From: a virus
Direction: 5' to 3' (one strand)
Length of the DNA: 64,000 bases
Virus record (IMG/VR): IMGVR_UViG_3300044981_000152
Span: 1 to 64,000 of that record
The notes under the pieces were generated by a model. That model was not told where the DNA came from and made no database searches. It was given only the letters and a program-made list of their open reading frames with translations. The position numbers and the translations under genes were made by a program. Each line of letters starts with the position of its first letter. Positions within the stretch are counted from its first letter, which is position 1. Shown here piece by piece: positions 1-7,501 of the stretch.

Positions 1-1
1 C

Positions 2-280
2 GCCACCACGGTCCCCGGCAACCTGGCCCCGTACAGCGTGTACTGGGGCACCAACACCGGCATGTACCCGCTGTCCGCGGGGCTGGAGAACATCTACCTC
101 ATCAACAGGGACCGGAACTACGTGATTCGACCCTATGTTCGAGAGTGCCTGCCTGTCGATGTGTATCCGACCACCAGCTCTCCGGATACGCTGCCGTTCG
201 CATTGGTCGACGACACCACGTTCGCGGTGAGAGGCCCCAAGTACCTCGGCCGTTTGGCGCGAGTCGCGACCAGCGTTTGA
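2..280 (+). CDS. Probable major capsid protein, C-terminal part (cut by window edge)
   Basis: The reading frame is open from base 2 to a TGA at 278-280, giving the last 92 residues of a longer protein. The tail of the protein (Tyr-rich, with an R-P-Y-V-R-E segment followed by D-V-Y-P-T-T-S-S-P-D) looks like the C-terminus of an HK97-fold actinophage capsid protein. It lies directly upstream of a small linker gene, head-tail connectors and the tail genes, where the capsid gene is expected in siphoviruses. A strong terminator hairpin follows. The start and most of the protein lie outside the window, so the family call rests on position and a weak resemblance. Confidence 0.5.
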   Translation, partial: ATTVPGNLAPYSVYWGTNTGMYPLSAGLENIYLINRDRNYVIRPYVRECLPVDVYPTTSSPDTLPFALVDDTTFAVRGPKYLGRLARVATSV

Positions 281-339
281 GCTGGGCTTCTAGCCTTCCG
301 GTCTAGACCTGCCGGGAGACTAGAACTCCGGAGTACTGA

Positions 340-388
340 CCGGGCCAGGACCGTGCCGATTCCCGCTGCCGGCGCTGTCCTGGCCCGG
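340..388 (+). terminator. Hairpin after the capsid gene, possible partial terminator
   Basis: CCGGGCCAGGAC (340-351) pairs perfectly with GTCCTGGCCCGG (377-388): 12 bp with a 25-nt loop. There is no U-tract after it, so it may attenuate transcription or protect the capsid mRNA rather than fully terminate. It sits between the capsid end and the AGGAGG ribosome site of the next gene. Confidence 0.5.
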
Positions 389-408
389 CGTTCCGAGGAG
401 GAACCTTC

Positions 409-651
409 ATGCACATCAAGAAGAACCGCGGCGGCTCGGCCATCCGCTGGCGCGACGGCCGCGAGTACTCCTGGCCGGAGGACGGGTCGGTGTGCGAGGT
501 GCCGGACGAGCTCGGCCGGGACCTGCTCAGGCTCGACCCCGGCGAGCATACGCGGGTCGAACCGCCCAGGCCCGCGCCGAAAGCAGCAGCGACAAAGGCG
601 GCAGCCCCGGAGGCGGCGAAGCCCGCGGCGCCAGCCTCGGCGGGCAAGTAA
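409..651 (+). CDS. Small acidic-then-basic head protein of unknown function
   Basis: This 80-aa protein has an excellent AGGAGG site 7 nt before its ATG. Residues 1-45 form a compact region (K-K-N-R-G-G-S-A-I-R-W then D-G-R-E-Y-S-W-P-E-D-G). Residues 50-80 are a low-complexity Ala/Pro/Lys tail. A similar short gene with a Pro/Ala-rich tail occurs at 5317-5571 before the second tail-tube-like gene. Small proteins of this layout follow capsid genes in many actinophages, but I cannot assign a function. Confidence 0.75.
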   Translation: MHIKKNRGGSAIRWRDGREYSWPEDGSVCEVPDELGRDLLRLDPGEHTRVEPPRPAPKAAATKAAAPEAAKPAAPASAGK

Positions 652-656
652 GCCGC

Positions 657-1289
657 TCACGTCGCCCGCGGCTGGCCCATGACCTCGGCGATCAGGCCCT
701 GCGTCAGCGGCTGGTGGGCGATCAGGAACTCCTTACGGCCCGGCTGCGTCGTGACGCCCGGGATGTGGTCCGGGCAGAGCACCTGGCCGCCGGTCATGAC
801 GATGCCGGCCTGGACGTTCGGGCAGGCCTGCGGGTTCGGGGCGGCCGGGTCGGCGGATGGCTGCAGGTGCTGGGGCAGGAACATGAGCACGTTCACCTGC
901 TGGCGGCGCGGGTCGTCCGGCGGCCAGTGATACGTCGCGGCGATCATCTCAGCTTCGGCGGCTTTCAGGTCGTCGCCGTGCTGGCCGACCCAGCTGATCC
1001 GGGCGATGACGCAGGTCGCGCACTGGAACGGGCTGCCGATGGTGCGGACCGGGACCTGGGACAAGGCCTGCGTCATCGCCTGGAACAGCATTCCGGGCAG
1101 CGTCTCCTTCAGGGCGCCGGCGACTGCCTCGCCGATGAGCTTAGAGGCGTTCGGCTGCAGGCCTGGCGGGACGCGGTGCCCGTTGGGCGTGTGACCGGGC
1201 GGGGCAGCCTCGTCCGTCTCGGAGGCGGCATCGGCAGCGGGGATCTCGGCGGCCTGCTCGTCGTCGGCGCGGCGCGGGTGGTTTGTCAT
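657..1289 (-). CDS. Hypothetical leftward gene within the structural region
   Basis: The protein is 210 aa if started at ATG 1289; an ATG at 1298 adds three residues. The N-terminal 50 residues are acidic and Pro/Ala-rich, followed by an amphipathic region. A C-A-T-C pair near residue 94 and later isolated cysteines (C-P-N, C-P-D-H) suggest a metal site. It is divergent from the connector gene at 1328 with 38 bp between them, so any promoters are very close. It runs against the head operon and looks like an inserted cargo gene. I do not recognise the family. Confidence 0.6.
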   Translation of the reverse strand: MTNHPRRADDEQAAEIPAADAASETDEAAPPGHTPNGHRVPPGLQPNASKLIGEAVAGALKETLPGMLFQAMTQALSQVPVRTIGSPFQCATCVIARISWVGQHGDDLKAAEAEMIAATYHWPPDDPRRQQVNVLMFLPQHLQPSADPAAPNPQACPNVQAGIVMTGGQVLCPDHIPGVTTQPGRKEFLIAHQPLTQGLIAEVMGQPRAT

Positions 1290-1327
1290 GCACCGCATTA
1301 TGGCAGCGAGTGGAGCAAGGCGGTGTC

Positions 1328-1996
1328 ATGCCCGACGCAGACAGCCCTGTTCCCTTGTGCTCGGTCAGCCAGTTCACGTCTGGGCCATACACCGATCTAG
1401 TTTCCGGCTACTCCTCGACGGCCTTGTCGGACCTGATGATCGAGGCGACGCGGGCGTGCGAGTCGGAGGTCGGCCACCGGCTGGCCCCGTTCACGGGCAT
1501 CACCGAAAGCCACCGGCTCGAGGGGATGGACCCGGACGAGTACACCGACTCCGCCAACCTCCCGATGGACCTCCAGGGCACACTGGGCAGGTCATACGCG
1601 TACGCGCTGGGCGCGAGCACCCTGGTCCGGCACTGCTGGCTGAATGAGAAGCCGGTCCGCTACCAGGAACTGTGGTCATACTCGGTTTCCCAGCTCAAGC
1701 TGGTCCGCTCCTACGGCGGCAGCGAGCTGCTGACCCCGAGCCAGTACACCGGGCCGGACATCGACACCGGGCACATCTGGCTGAACCTGGGCATCTTCGC
1801 GCCGATCGGATCGTACGCCTACCCGGTGTACTCGGGCGGGTACACGGCGGCGATCCCCGGTGACCTGGTGCGGGCCTGCCGGTACATGGCGGCGTGGATG
1901 GCGATCCGGGACCTGAACCCGAACACCACCGACCATGACCCGGAAGCGCTGCACACCGACGCGCTGATGCTGCTGTCGAACTATATGCCGACCTGA
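1328..1996 (+). CDS. Probable head-tail connector protein
   Basis: This 222-aa protein starts at ATG 1328. The frame is open further upstream but the earlier part is Cys/Gln-rich and unlikely. The middle (residues about 20-120) is helical with a conserved-looking Y-S-S-T-A-L-S-D-L-M-I-E-A-T-R-A-C-E-S-E-V segment, as in gp6-like connectors that form the ring between portal and tail. It precedes the tail-terminator candidate, in the expected order. The call is from position and general character, not from a diagnostic motif. Confidence 0.55.
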   Translation: MPDADSPVPLCSVSQFTSGPYTDLVSGYSSTALSDLMIEATRACESEVGHRLAPFTGITESHRLEGMDPDEYTDSANLPMDLQGTLGRSYAYALGASTLVRHCWLNEKPVRYQELWSYSVSQLKLVRSYGGSELLTPSQYTGPDIDTGHIWLNLGIFAPIGSYAYPVYSGGYTAAIPGDLVRACRYMAAWMAIRDLNPNTTDHDPEALHTDALMLLSNYMPT

Positions 1997-1998
1997 CC

Positions 1999-2289
1999 GT
2001 GGCCGCCCGCAAGGTGGTTCACGAGAAGCCGCGGAAGCAGGACGGGCGGGGCGCCCGGCATCCGTGCACGGTCGGCAAAGCCAAGGCGAAGGCCGCGCCG
2101 AAGCCGAAGGTCAACGCCGCCGCGACCAAGAAGGCCACCGTCAAGGCCGCCAGGCGCGCGGCCGGGAGCCGCAAGGCCAAGGTCGGGGCGGCTAAGAGCG
2201 CGGCCAGGACGGTCAAGGCCCGCGTGGCAGCGGCGAAGACGGCAGCGCGGGCGTCGGGGAAGACCGCGGCAGCTAAGAAGCCGTGCTAG
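1999..2289 (+). CDS. Lys/Ala-rich histone H1-like basic protein
   Basis: The protein is 96 aa from a GTG two bases after the previous stop. Nearly all of it is Ala, Lys and Arg with repeating A-A-K-x-A-A-R and K-A-K-V units, like histone H1 C-terminal tails and the Lys-rich extensions of actinobacterial HU. It must be strongly basic and probably binds nucleic acid. Its place between connector and tail-terminator genes makes a packaged DNA-condensing or head-completion role possible. No folded domain is visible. Confidence 0.7.
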   Translation: MAARKVVHEKPRKQDGRGARHPCTVGKAKAKAAPKPKVNAAATKKATVKAARRAAGSRKAKVGAAKSAARTVKARVAAAKTAARASGKTAAAKKPC

Positions 2290-2303
2290 CGAGGCGGTGA
2301 CCG

Positions 2304-2792
2304 ATGTCGACCGCTGACGTAGTGGCCAGGGAGACCGCCTGGCTCCAGGCCGCAGGCGATAGCCTGCCCGCGCTCCTGACGGCTAACAGCGGCCCGTGGC
2401 AGGTCGTCCAGGCGTACTGGCCCCGCACCCCGCACGCCAACCAGCGCGGCATCTACGTCGTCCGGGCGAGGCTGCTGGACCCGCGCGTGTCGTCCCAGCG
2501 GATCCGGCCCCGCTACCAGCTCACCCTCAAATGCGTGTGGCCGGTCGTGGCCACGTCCGCAGGGCTGCTGGAATCCGAGCAGCAGAACCTGGACAGCGCC
2601 CTGGACCCTTTGATGCAGCGGATCCGCGGCCCCGTCGGTGATAAGTCCCACGGCGGCCGGTTCCTGAGCGCGGGGGAGAACCCGCGCACGGTCGACGTGC
2701 CGTTCGAGGACCCGGAACGGACCATGGCCGCCGCGAAACGGCTCCTGGCGACGGTCGTTTACTTCATCGACGATTTCGAGATCAGCGGCTGA
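2304..2792 (+). CDS. Probable tail terminator / head-tail joining protein
   Basis: This 162-aa protein has a weak GAGGCGG site before ATG 2304. An N-terminal helix (A-D-V-V-A-R-E-T-A-W-L) is followed by beta-strand-rich sequence and a C-terminal segment (R-T-V-D-V-P-F-E-D-P-E-R-T, then Y-F-I-D-D-F-E-I-S-G). The size and position, between connector and tail-tube genes, match tail terminators, which cap the tube and join it to the head. The assignment is by synteny. Confidence 0.6.
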   Translation: MSTADVVARETAWLQAAGDSLPALLTANSGPWQVVQAYWPRTPHANQRGIYVVRARLLDPRVSSQRIRPRYQLTLKCVWPVVATSAGLLESEQQNLDSALDPLMQRIRGPVGDKSHGGRFLSAGENPRTVDVPFEDPERTMAAAKRLLATVVYFIDDFEISG

Positions 2793-2817
2793 GCGGCGGT
2801 CACGACGCCAGCCCCGC

Positions 2818-3384
2818 TCAGTCCCTTCGGCAGTCCGCGTCCCGGCAGCCCGGCCCCGCGCTGCATGGCTCGTACGAGCCGCCGCCGTCCAGCCGCCGGA
2901 CCTCGCCCAGCGCACATTCCAGTGCGCTCACGGTGTCCGGGTGGTCGTGGTGGCAGCGCCAGGAGTCGCGCCGGGCTGGGCGGCTTCCTTCCGGATAGGT
3001 GGCCCTCACCGCGCCGTAACGGCTCCCGCGCCAGCCGCTGCCGCCCGTCATGATGTCCCGGCCGCGGTCCCGCGCCAGCTGCTGAAGGCTGAACTGGCGC
3101 CTGTAGTCCGTGGCCGTCATCACGCCACTGCGGTTCCTGGCCTTGCCTAGCTCGTCGCGCAACCGGGTGACCTCGCGGGCCCACTCTGCCAGCGGATGGG
3201 TACTCAGGTGCGAGGCTACTTGCACCTCGACGGCCATAGCCCGGCGCCGGGCTACGTCAAGGACCGGATCGCCGAGGGACGTGATCAGCTCCGTCTCGCT
3301 CATCGGCAGCTCGGCATGCGTCCATTCGCACAGCGGGCAGTGGTAGAGAGTCGTCCCGGCCGGAAGCTGCTCAGTGTCGCTCAT
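2818..3384 (-). CDS. Hypothetical zinc-binding leftward protein
   Basis: This 188-aa protein begins with a treble-clef-like pattern (C-P-L-C at residues 16-19 and a later H-L-S-T-H near 60) and has several Cys/His residues near the C-terminus. Its ATG overlaps the stop of the upstream gene at 3381-3671 in an ATGA, so the two form a leftward pair inside the rightward structural arm. Function unknown; the C-H patterns suggest Zn2+ binding. Confidence 0.6.
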   Translation of the reverse strand: MSDTEQLPAGTTLYHCPLCEWTHAELPMSETELITSLGDPVLDVARRRAMAVEVQVASHLSTHPLAEWAREVTRLRDELGKARNRSGVMTATDYRRQFSLQQLARDRGRDIMTGGSGWRGSRYGAVRATYPEGSRPARRDSWRCHHDHPDTVSALECALGEVRRLDGGGSYEPCSAGPGCRDADCRRD

Positions 3385-3671
3385 GCGGACACGCGCTCCA
3401 GTTTCCAGCCGGCGCCGAGGATGGCGCGAGCCACGGCGCGCGGAGCGTGGCTGCTGACCATTGCGGCGGCGGTCTCCAGAACGTCCGTCAGCTCATCCAT
3501 CTCGGCTGACGGTTCGCTCTCGTCCGCCAGCGTGACCAGGTAGGCAACCCACTGCCGGAGCTGGGCCAGCGTGAGCCAGTCGTGCGGTGGCACCACGTGC
3601 ACCAGTACCTGAAGGCCCGAGTCATCGATCTGGACGGTGCCGGGGACGTCGTTGATCGGCAAGTCGCTCAT
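3381..3671 (-). CDS. Hypothetical small acidic leftward protein
   Basis: The protein is 96 aa from ATG 3671; ATG 3677 and GTG 3680 are in frame and possible. It has short beta strands (V-Q-I-D-D-S-G-L-Q-V-L-V-H-V-V) followed by helices with acidic clusters. It is translationally coupled by ATGA to the zinc-binding gene downstream. It diverges from the tail-tube-like gene at 3701 with a 29-bp gap that must hold any promoters. No recognised family. Confidence 0.6.
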   Translation of the reverse strand: MSDLPINDVPGTVQIDDSGLQVLVHVVPPHDWLTLAQLRQWVAYLVTLADESEPSAEMDELTDVLETAAAMVSSHAPRAVARAILGAGWKLERVSA

Positions 3672-3700
3672 GGCCATCACGGTAGCGGCTAGGCGGGTGG

Positions 3701-4876
3701 ATGACCTACCTCAGCAGGACCGCCAAGCTCGGGATCGCCGCCGAGGCGACCGCCAGCCAGTACACCGCGCCTGTCTTCACCGTCCCGTTCCTGCCCGGCG
3801 CGACCCGGTACTCCGATCACATCACCCAGCTGTACGACCGGACCGCCCGCGCCACCGACACCGATACCCAGGACATCCAGCAGGGGCCCTGGTGGTCGGC
3901 GTGGCAGGTCACGTCCGACTGTTACGCGGACTGGGCCGGGTTCCTGTACCGGGCCCTGGTCGGCCCGGACACGTTCACTCCGGGCACCTCGACAACGTTC
4001 GCCCAGCCGTCAGCGGCCGGGGCGGCGTCGGTGTACCTCGCCGCCCCGCCGCCGGCGGGCGCGGTCATGCAGCTCGGCTCGGGCACCGCCCTTGAGTGGG
4101 CGCAGACCGGCACGCCCTCCGGATCCGGCCCGTACCTCGTGCCTGTCACCAGCCCGGTCACGGGCCTCCGGTTCGGCCACGGCGCGGGCGATCCGGCCCT
4201 GTCCCGCGCCACCCACGTGTTCACCCAGCACCGGGTCATCGGCCAGGCGTGGCCGTCGTACAGCTTCACCAGCGACGACGGGACAGAATCGCTCGGCTGG
4301 CCGGGCTGCTTCCTCGGCGAGGCGCGGCTGCAGGTCCGGCACGACGCCTGGGCGAAGCTGGTCTCCAAGTGGAACGGGTGGCCGCCCGCCGCCGCGGCAA
4401 CCTTCACCGAAGCCGAGACGGGCGCGCAGCCGTTCGCCGGATGGTCCTGGCAGGTCACCACCGCCGGCGGCACCTCGACCCGCGGCGTCGACCTGGACCT
4501 GGCGCTGGCCCGGAAACTCCAGGTCACCCCCGCCTGCAACGGCTACCAGGGGCCGTACTTCATCGGTGCCGGGCCGCTGAACGCATCGGGGTCATACTCG
4601 GCGATCTTCGGCACGACCGCCGACCTGAACCTGTACCGGCAGGCCATCCAGGAGCCGGCGGTCATGACGCTGGCCCAGCCGGTGCTGCAGGGCGGGTCGT
4701 CGATCGCGGTCACCGCGTCGCTTACCGGGTGGACGCAAGGCGAGGTCTCGCTGGCCGGCGACTACGTGACGGCCAAGTTCAGGTACAGCGGGATCGCGAA
4801 CACGACGGATTCGCCATTCGCCGGGGTCGGCAGCGTAGTCGTCCAGAACTACTATCAGGCCGCATATGGCCCCTGA
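3701..4876 (+). CDS. Tail tube-like protein, paralogue 1
   Basis: This 391-aa beta-rich protein is related to the product of 5573-6844. Both carry D-(I/V)-Q-Q-G-P near residue 60, a long strand-rich middle, and a matching late segment (L-A-R-(K/Q) ... T-P ... G-Y-Q-(G/N)-P-Y-(F/L)-I-G). Siphovirus major tail proteins build the tube around the tape measure and are encoded just before the tail assembly chaperones, as here. Two copies suggest one forms the main tube and the other a minor or decorated ring. This copy has no usable strong ribosome site (GGCGGGTGG before ATG). Confidence 0.65.
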   Translation: MTYLSRTAKLGIAAEATASQYTAPVFTVPFLPGATRYSDHITQLYDRTARATDTDTQDIQQGPWWSAWQVTSDCYADWAGFLYRALVGPDTFTPGTSTTFAQPSAAGAASVYLAAPPPAGAVMQLGSGTALEWAQTGTPSGSGPYLVPVTSPVTGLRFGHGAGDPALSRATHVFTQHRVIGQAWPSYSFTSDDGTESLGWPGCFLGEARLQVRHDAWAKLVSKWNGWPPAAAATFTEAETGAQPFAGWSWQVTTAGGTSTRGVDLDLALARKLQVTPACNGYQGPYFIGAGPLNASGSYSAIFGTTADLNLYRQAIQEPAVMTLAQPVLQGGSSIAVTASLTGWTQGEVSLAGDYVTAKFRYSGIANTTDSPFAGVGSVVVQNYYQAAYGP

Positions 4877-4903
4877 GCCGGTCGTTTTAGCGAACGATTC
4901 CAG

Positions 4904-5161
4904 TTACCGGGACAGGCGCCGGAAAGTGATCTGGAAACGCCAGCAGAGCCGCCCCGGCTGCTCGGCCGTCATGATCCGGGCGGTCTGCCAGTCCGGCCGG
5001 CAGAGGGTCGTGTGACGCAGGGCGTACATCGCGAGGCGCGCAGCCAGCCAGCGCGGGCCGCAAGCCTGGATGTAGGCGCTTCCCCGGTCGTCCCAACTGC
5101 GCGTGCCGATGTTGAGTGTCCGCGCGATGCCCTTGCGGTGCAGCCAACCATAAGCGCTCAT
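4904..5161 (-). CDS. Hypothetical small leftward protein
   Basis: The protein is 85 aa from ATG 5161 (ATG 5170 is an alternative). It is basic and aromatic, with an N-terminal M-S-A-Y-G-W-L-H-R-K-G. It lies alone on the - strand between the two tail-tube paralogues, where a rightward gene would otherwise continue. Competing frames are open over the same bases, so the gene is plausible but not certain. Confidence 0.4.
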   Translation of the reverse strand: MSAYGWLHRKGIARTLNIGTRSWDDRGSAYIQACGPRWLAARLAMYALRHTTLCRPDWQTARIMTAEQPGRLCWRFQITFRRLSR

Positions 5162-5316
5162 GCCCGCCATGGTCCCACGCCTGAACTGTCACGCGAGCCG
5201 GGGGCCGGGGCTGGTGGAGGTGCCGGAAGCGGGCCGGTGCCTCCTCCTGTCCCGGTCACCCGCTACCGGTCATCACCCGCGCCCGTCGCCCCTTCTCGCC
5301 GCCTGGAGGCCGCCGC

Positions 5317-5571
5317 ATGCCCGAGTACCGCTTCGCCGGCCCGGTCCCCTACGACTACCCGGCCTCCAGGGACGCTAAGGGCGCACCCCTCGGAACCGTG
5401 GAGCCCGGCGCTACCCAGGATCTGGACGAGGCCCCCGACTGGTGGTGGGTGCCCGCCGGCGACGGCGGCGGCGGCGGGAGCACGGAACCCGCCGGCCCGC
5501 AGCCGGCCCCGCCCGCAGCCATCCCGCAGCCCACCGACGAGGCCGGCGTGACCGGCAGCGAGGAGAACTGA
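5317..5571 (+). CDS. Small linker protein before the second tail-tube gene
   Basis: This 84-aa protein has a GGAGG site 7 nt before the ATG. Residues 1-50 are a compact region ending in D-W-W-W-V-P. Residues 50-84 are Gly/Pro/Ala-rich and acidic. It resembles in layout the small protein at 409-651. The tail-tube paralogue follows after two bases, so it belongs to the tail operon. Function unknown. Confidence 0.7.
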   Translation: MPEYRFAGPVPYDYPASRDAKGAPLGTVEPGATQDLDEAPDWWWVPAGDGGGGGSTEPAGPQPAPPAAIPQPTDEAGVTGSEEN

Positions 5572-5572
5572 G

Positions 5573-6844
5573 ATGCCTGCGCCTGCGCCTCCGACCACCG
5601 TCTACCCGGTATGCGAACAGCTCCTCCAGGCCGCCAAGGAGATCGGCGGCTTCGCCGTCTCCCCGGCCACCCAGGCGTCGTACTCCAGCATCCCGGTCGC
5701 CGGGTTCACCCCGTCGCCCAAGGTGACCTGGATCGAGGACAGCTCGATGTGGGGCGACTTCGTGAAGACCCACGACGTCCAGCAGGGCCCGATCTGGGCG
5801 GAAAGCGAGATCAAGGAATCGCCCCTGTACGGCGACACGTTCCCCCTGTTCGCGTACAACCTGATGGGCGACCTGGTGTCCACGGGCACCACCGCGTCGC
5901 CGACGTGGACGACCTCCGGCGCCCTGGCAGCGGGCGCGACGAGCATCCCGGTCACCTCCGGGTCGGTCGCCGTCTCGGGGACCTTCATCCAGGTCGACAC
6001 CCTCGCCGGCGACACCGAGTGCGTGATCGTCGGCTCCGGCTCGACGTCCACCAACATCGTGCTGAACGCGACGACGCCGCTGCGGTTCAGTCACCTGACC
6101 GGGATCACGATCACGACCGTCGTGGCACCGTTCACGCACACGATCAGCCTGCTGAACCCGTACGGCAACACGGGCGTCACCACAGGGCAGGGGCCGACCC
6201 ACACGTTCGTCCACCGGACCAACATCCCCGGCGTCGGCAACAACTACGCCTGGTCGTTCGCCTACGGCGTGATGAGCGAGATCTCGATCATGGGCAAGGC
6301 ATCGGGGGCGCTGACCTGGGCCGGGAAGGTGACGCACTACTCCCGCGCCTACCCGGCGTTCGTCCCGCTGCCCGGCTTCTCGACAGTGCGGATGATCCCC
6401 GCGTGGAAGGGCCAGACCACCGTCGCGTCCTCGGTGCTGAACGACGTCACCCAGTGGACGGTCAAGCTGGCCCGGCAGGTCGAGACCACGCCCACCGCCG
6501 ACGGCTACCAGAACCCCTACCTGATCGGCCGCGGCAACGTCGACGCCACGTGGAACCTGACCTACGACCCGGCCCTGGACGAGTCGCCGCTGTCCCACGT
6601 CCTGACCAACGACCAGCCCACCTTCGCGTACTCGATCAGCAACGGCGGCTCCGGCGCCGGGCTCGTGGCGTTCAACATGGCCGCACAGCTGGCCGCGTAC
6701 AAAGATTCCCCACTCAAAATGGATAAAACATTTTTTGGTTGGGAAGCGACAGGAGATTTTATTGGTAACACAACTAATGCCGGAAATAGTCTAGGCCGGA
6801 GCCCCATCAGCCTCGTCTTCCAGAACGCCACCCCTACTTACTAG
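5573..6844 (+). CDS. Tail tube-like protein, paralogue 2
   Basis: This 423-aa protein has a GAGGAG site before ATG 5573. It shares with 3701-4876 the D-V-Q-Q-G-P motif (about residue 65) and the L-A-R-Q ... T-P-T-A-D-G-Y-Q-N-P-Y-L-I-G segment (about 300). It sits immediately before the frameshifted tail chaperones, the usual place of the major tail protein, so this copy is the better candidate for the main tube. The last 45 codons contain a sharp AT-rich patch with codons such as AAA, ATT and AAT that are rare elsewhere in the window. Confidence 0.7.
   Translation: MPAPAPPTTVYPVCEQLLQAAKEIGGFAVSPATQASYSSIPVAGFTPSPKVTWIEDSSMWGDFVKTHDVQQGPIWAESEIKESPLYGDTFPLFAYNLMGDLVSTGTTASPTWTTSGALAAGATSIPVTSGSVAVSGTFIQVDTLAGDTECVIVGSGSTSTNIVLNATTPLRFSHLTGITITTVVAPFTHTISLLNPYGNTGVTTGQGPTHTFVHRTNIPGVGNNYAWSFAYGVMSEISIMGKASGALTWAGKVTHYSRAYPAFVPLPGFSTVRMIPAWKGQTTVASSVLNDVTQWTVKLARQVETTPTADGYQNPYLIGRGNVDATWNLTYDPALDESPLSHVLTNDQPTFAYSISNGGSGAGLVAFNMAAQLAAYKDSPLKMDKTFFGWEATGDFIGNTTNAGNSLGRSPISLVFQNATPTY
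6705..6792 (+). other. AT-rich patch inside a high-GC tail gene
   Basis: Within the 3' end of the second tail-tube gene the sequence falls to roughly 40% GC for about 85 bases, with a run of six T at 6731-6736 and codons ending in A or T (encoding K-D-S-P-L-K-M-D-K-T-F-F-G-W). Sequence on both sides is about 70% GC. The frame stays open, so this is coding. It could be a recent recombination patch or an internal regulatory signal. Confidence 0.7.
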
Positions 6845-6901
6845 ATGTAACTAGGCTGCTTCTTCCTGTGACATCTTCCCCTTCCCGCAAAGCGAGGCTG
6901 A

Positions 6902-7369
6902 ATGAAGCGTCACCTGGTCCCCGGGACCGAGCACTGGTTCGACCTGAGGGACCTGTCCGAGCTCAACAGCGACCACCAGGACGAGTACAACGCCGCCGCG
7001 ATCGACATCAGGCTGGCGAAGCAGAAGGCCGCCGCCGAGGCGATCGCCGCCGCGAACCCGGCCGTGATCCCGGACCCGGACCAGGACATCCCGGTGCGCC
7101 TGACCGCGGTCGACACCCGGCCGGTGCGGGACCTGCTGCTGTCGTGGATCCTGGCCGGTTCCTCGTTCGGCGTGCCGCTGCCGTGGCCGCTGCCGCTCGT
7201 CCCGTGGAACGTGCTCCGCAAGGCGCTCGAACCGTACTACGACGCGCTCAACGGCGAGATCCCCGAGGTCCCAAAAGAGGCGCCGACCGGTTCGGATGGC
7301 AGTACCACCTCGGCGAGTACCTCCGGGGAAACTGTCCCTGCCCCCCCGGCGGAGCAACCCCCGGCGTGA
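6902..7369 (+). CDS. Tail assembly chaperone, short form (gpG-like)
   Basis: This 155-aa product is read without frameshift. The N-terminal two thirds are helical and charged, with a hydrophobic stretch (L-L-L-S-W-I-L-A-G-S-S-F) around residues 80-95. The C-terminus is Ser/Thr/Pro-rich. It lies between tail-tube and tape-measure genes, the universal position of gpG/gpT chaperones that coat the tape measure during tail assembly. A slippery heptamer near codon 125 allows extension into the -1 frame. Confidence 0.8.
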   Translation: MKRHLVPGTEHWFDLRDLSELNSDHQDEYNAAAIDIRLAKQKAAAEAIAAANPAVIPDPDQDIPVRLTAVDTRPVRDLLLSWILAGSSFGVPLPWPLPLVPWNVLRKALEPYYDALNGEIPEVPKEAPTGSDGSTTSASTSGETVPAPPAEQPPA

Positions 7370-7500
7370 TCCGGCACGCCCGGTGGATCGCGGAGGGCCG
7401 CGTCCACCCGAGAGGCCCCAAGGACATCCCGCTGGCGGTCGGCAACTGGGTGGACCCGGTGGCGCAGGCGCTCCACGCGATACGGAACGGGCGGCAATGA
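6902..7500 (+). CDS. Tail assembly chaperone, -1 frameshifted long form (gpGT-like)
   Basis: The product is 199 aa: 125 codons in the first frame, then 74 residues in the -1 frame from 7276 to the stop at 7500. The extension (R-G-A-D-R-F-G-W-Q-Y-H-L ... ending I-R-N-G-R-Q) has no start codon with a ribosome site of its own and fills the gap up to the next gene exactly. Fusion by programmed -1 slippage is the rule for this gene pair in siphoviruses; the minor long form recruits the tape measure. Confidence 0.8.
7270..7276 (+). promoter_or_regulatory. Slippery heptamer CCCAAAA for -1 frameshift
   Basis: In the zero frame the codons are CCA (7271-7273) and AAA (7274-7276) with C before them, which is a canonical X-XXY-YYZ site. 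Re-pairing in -1 gives CCC AAA and continues as AGA GGC GCC into the long open -1 frame. It lies 93 nt before the zero-frame stop. Confidence 0.85.
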
Positions 7501-7501
7501 C

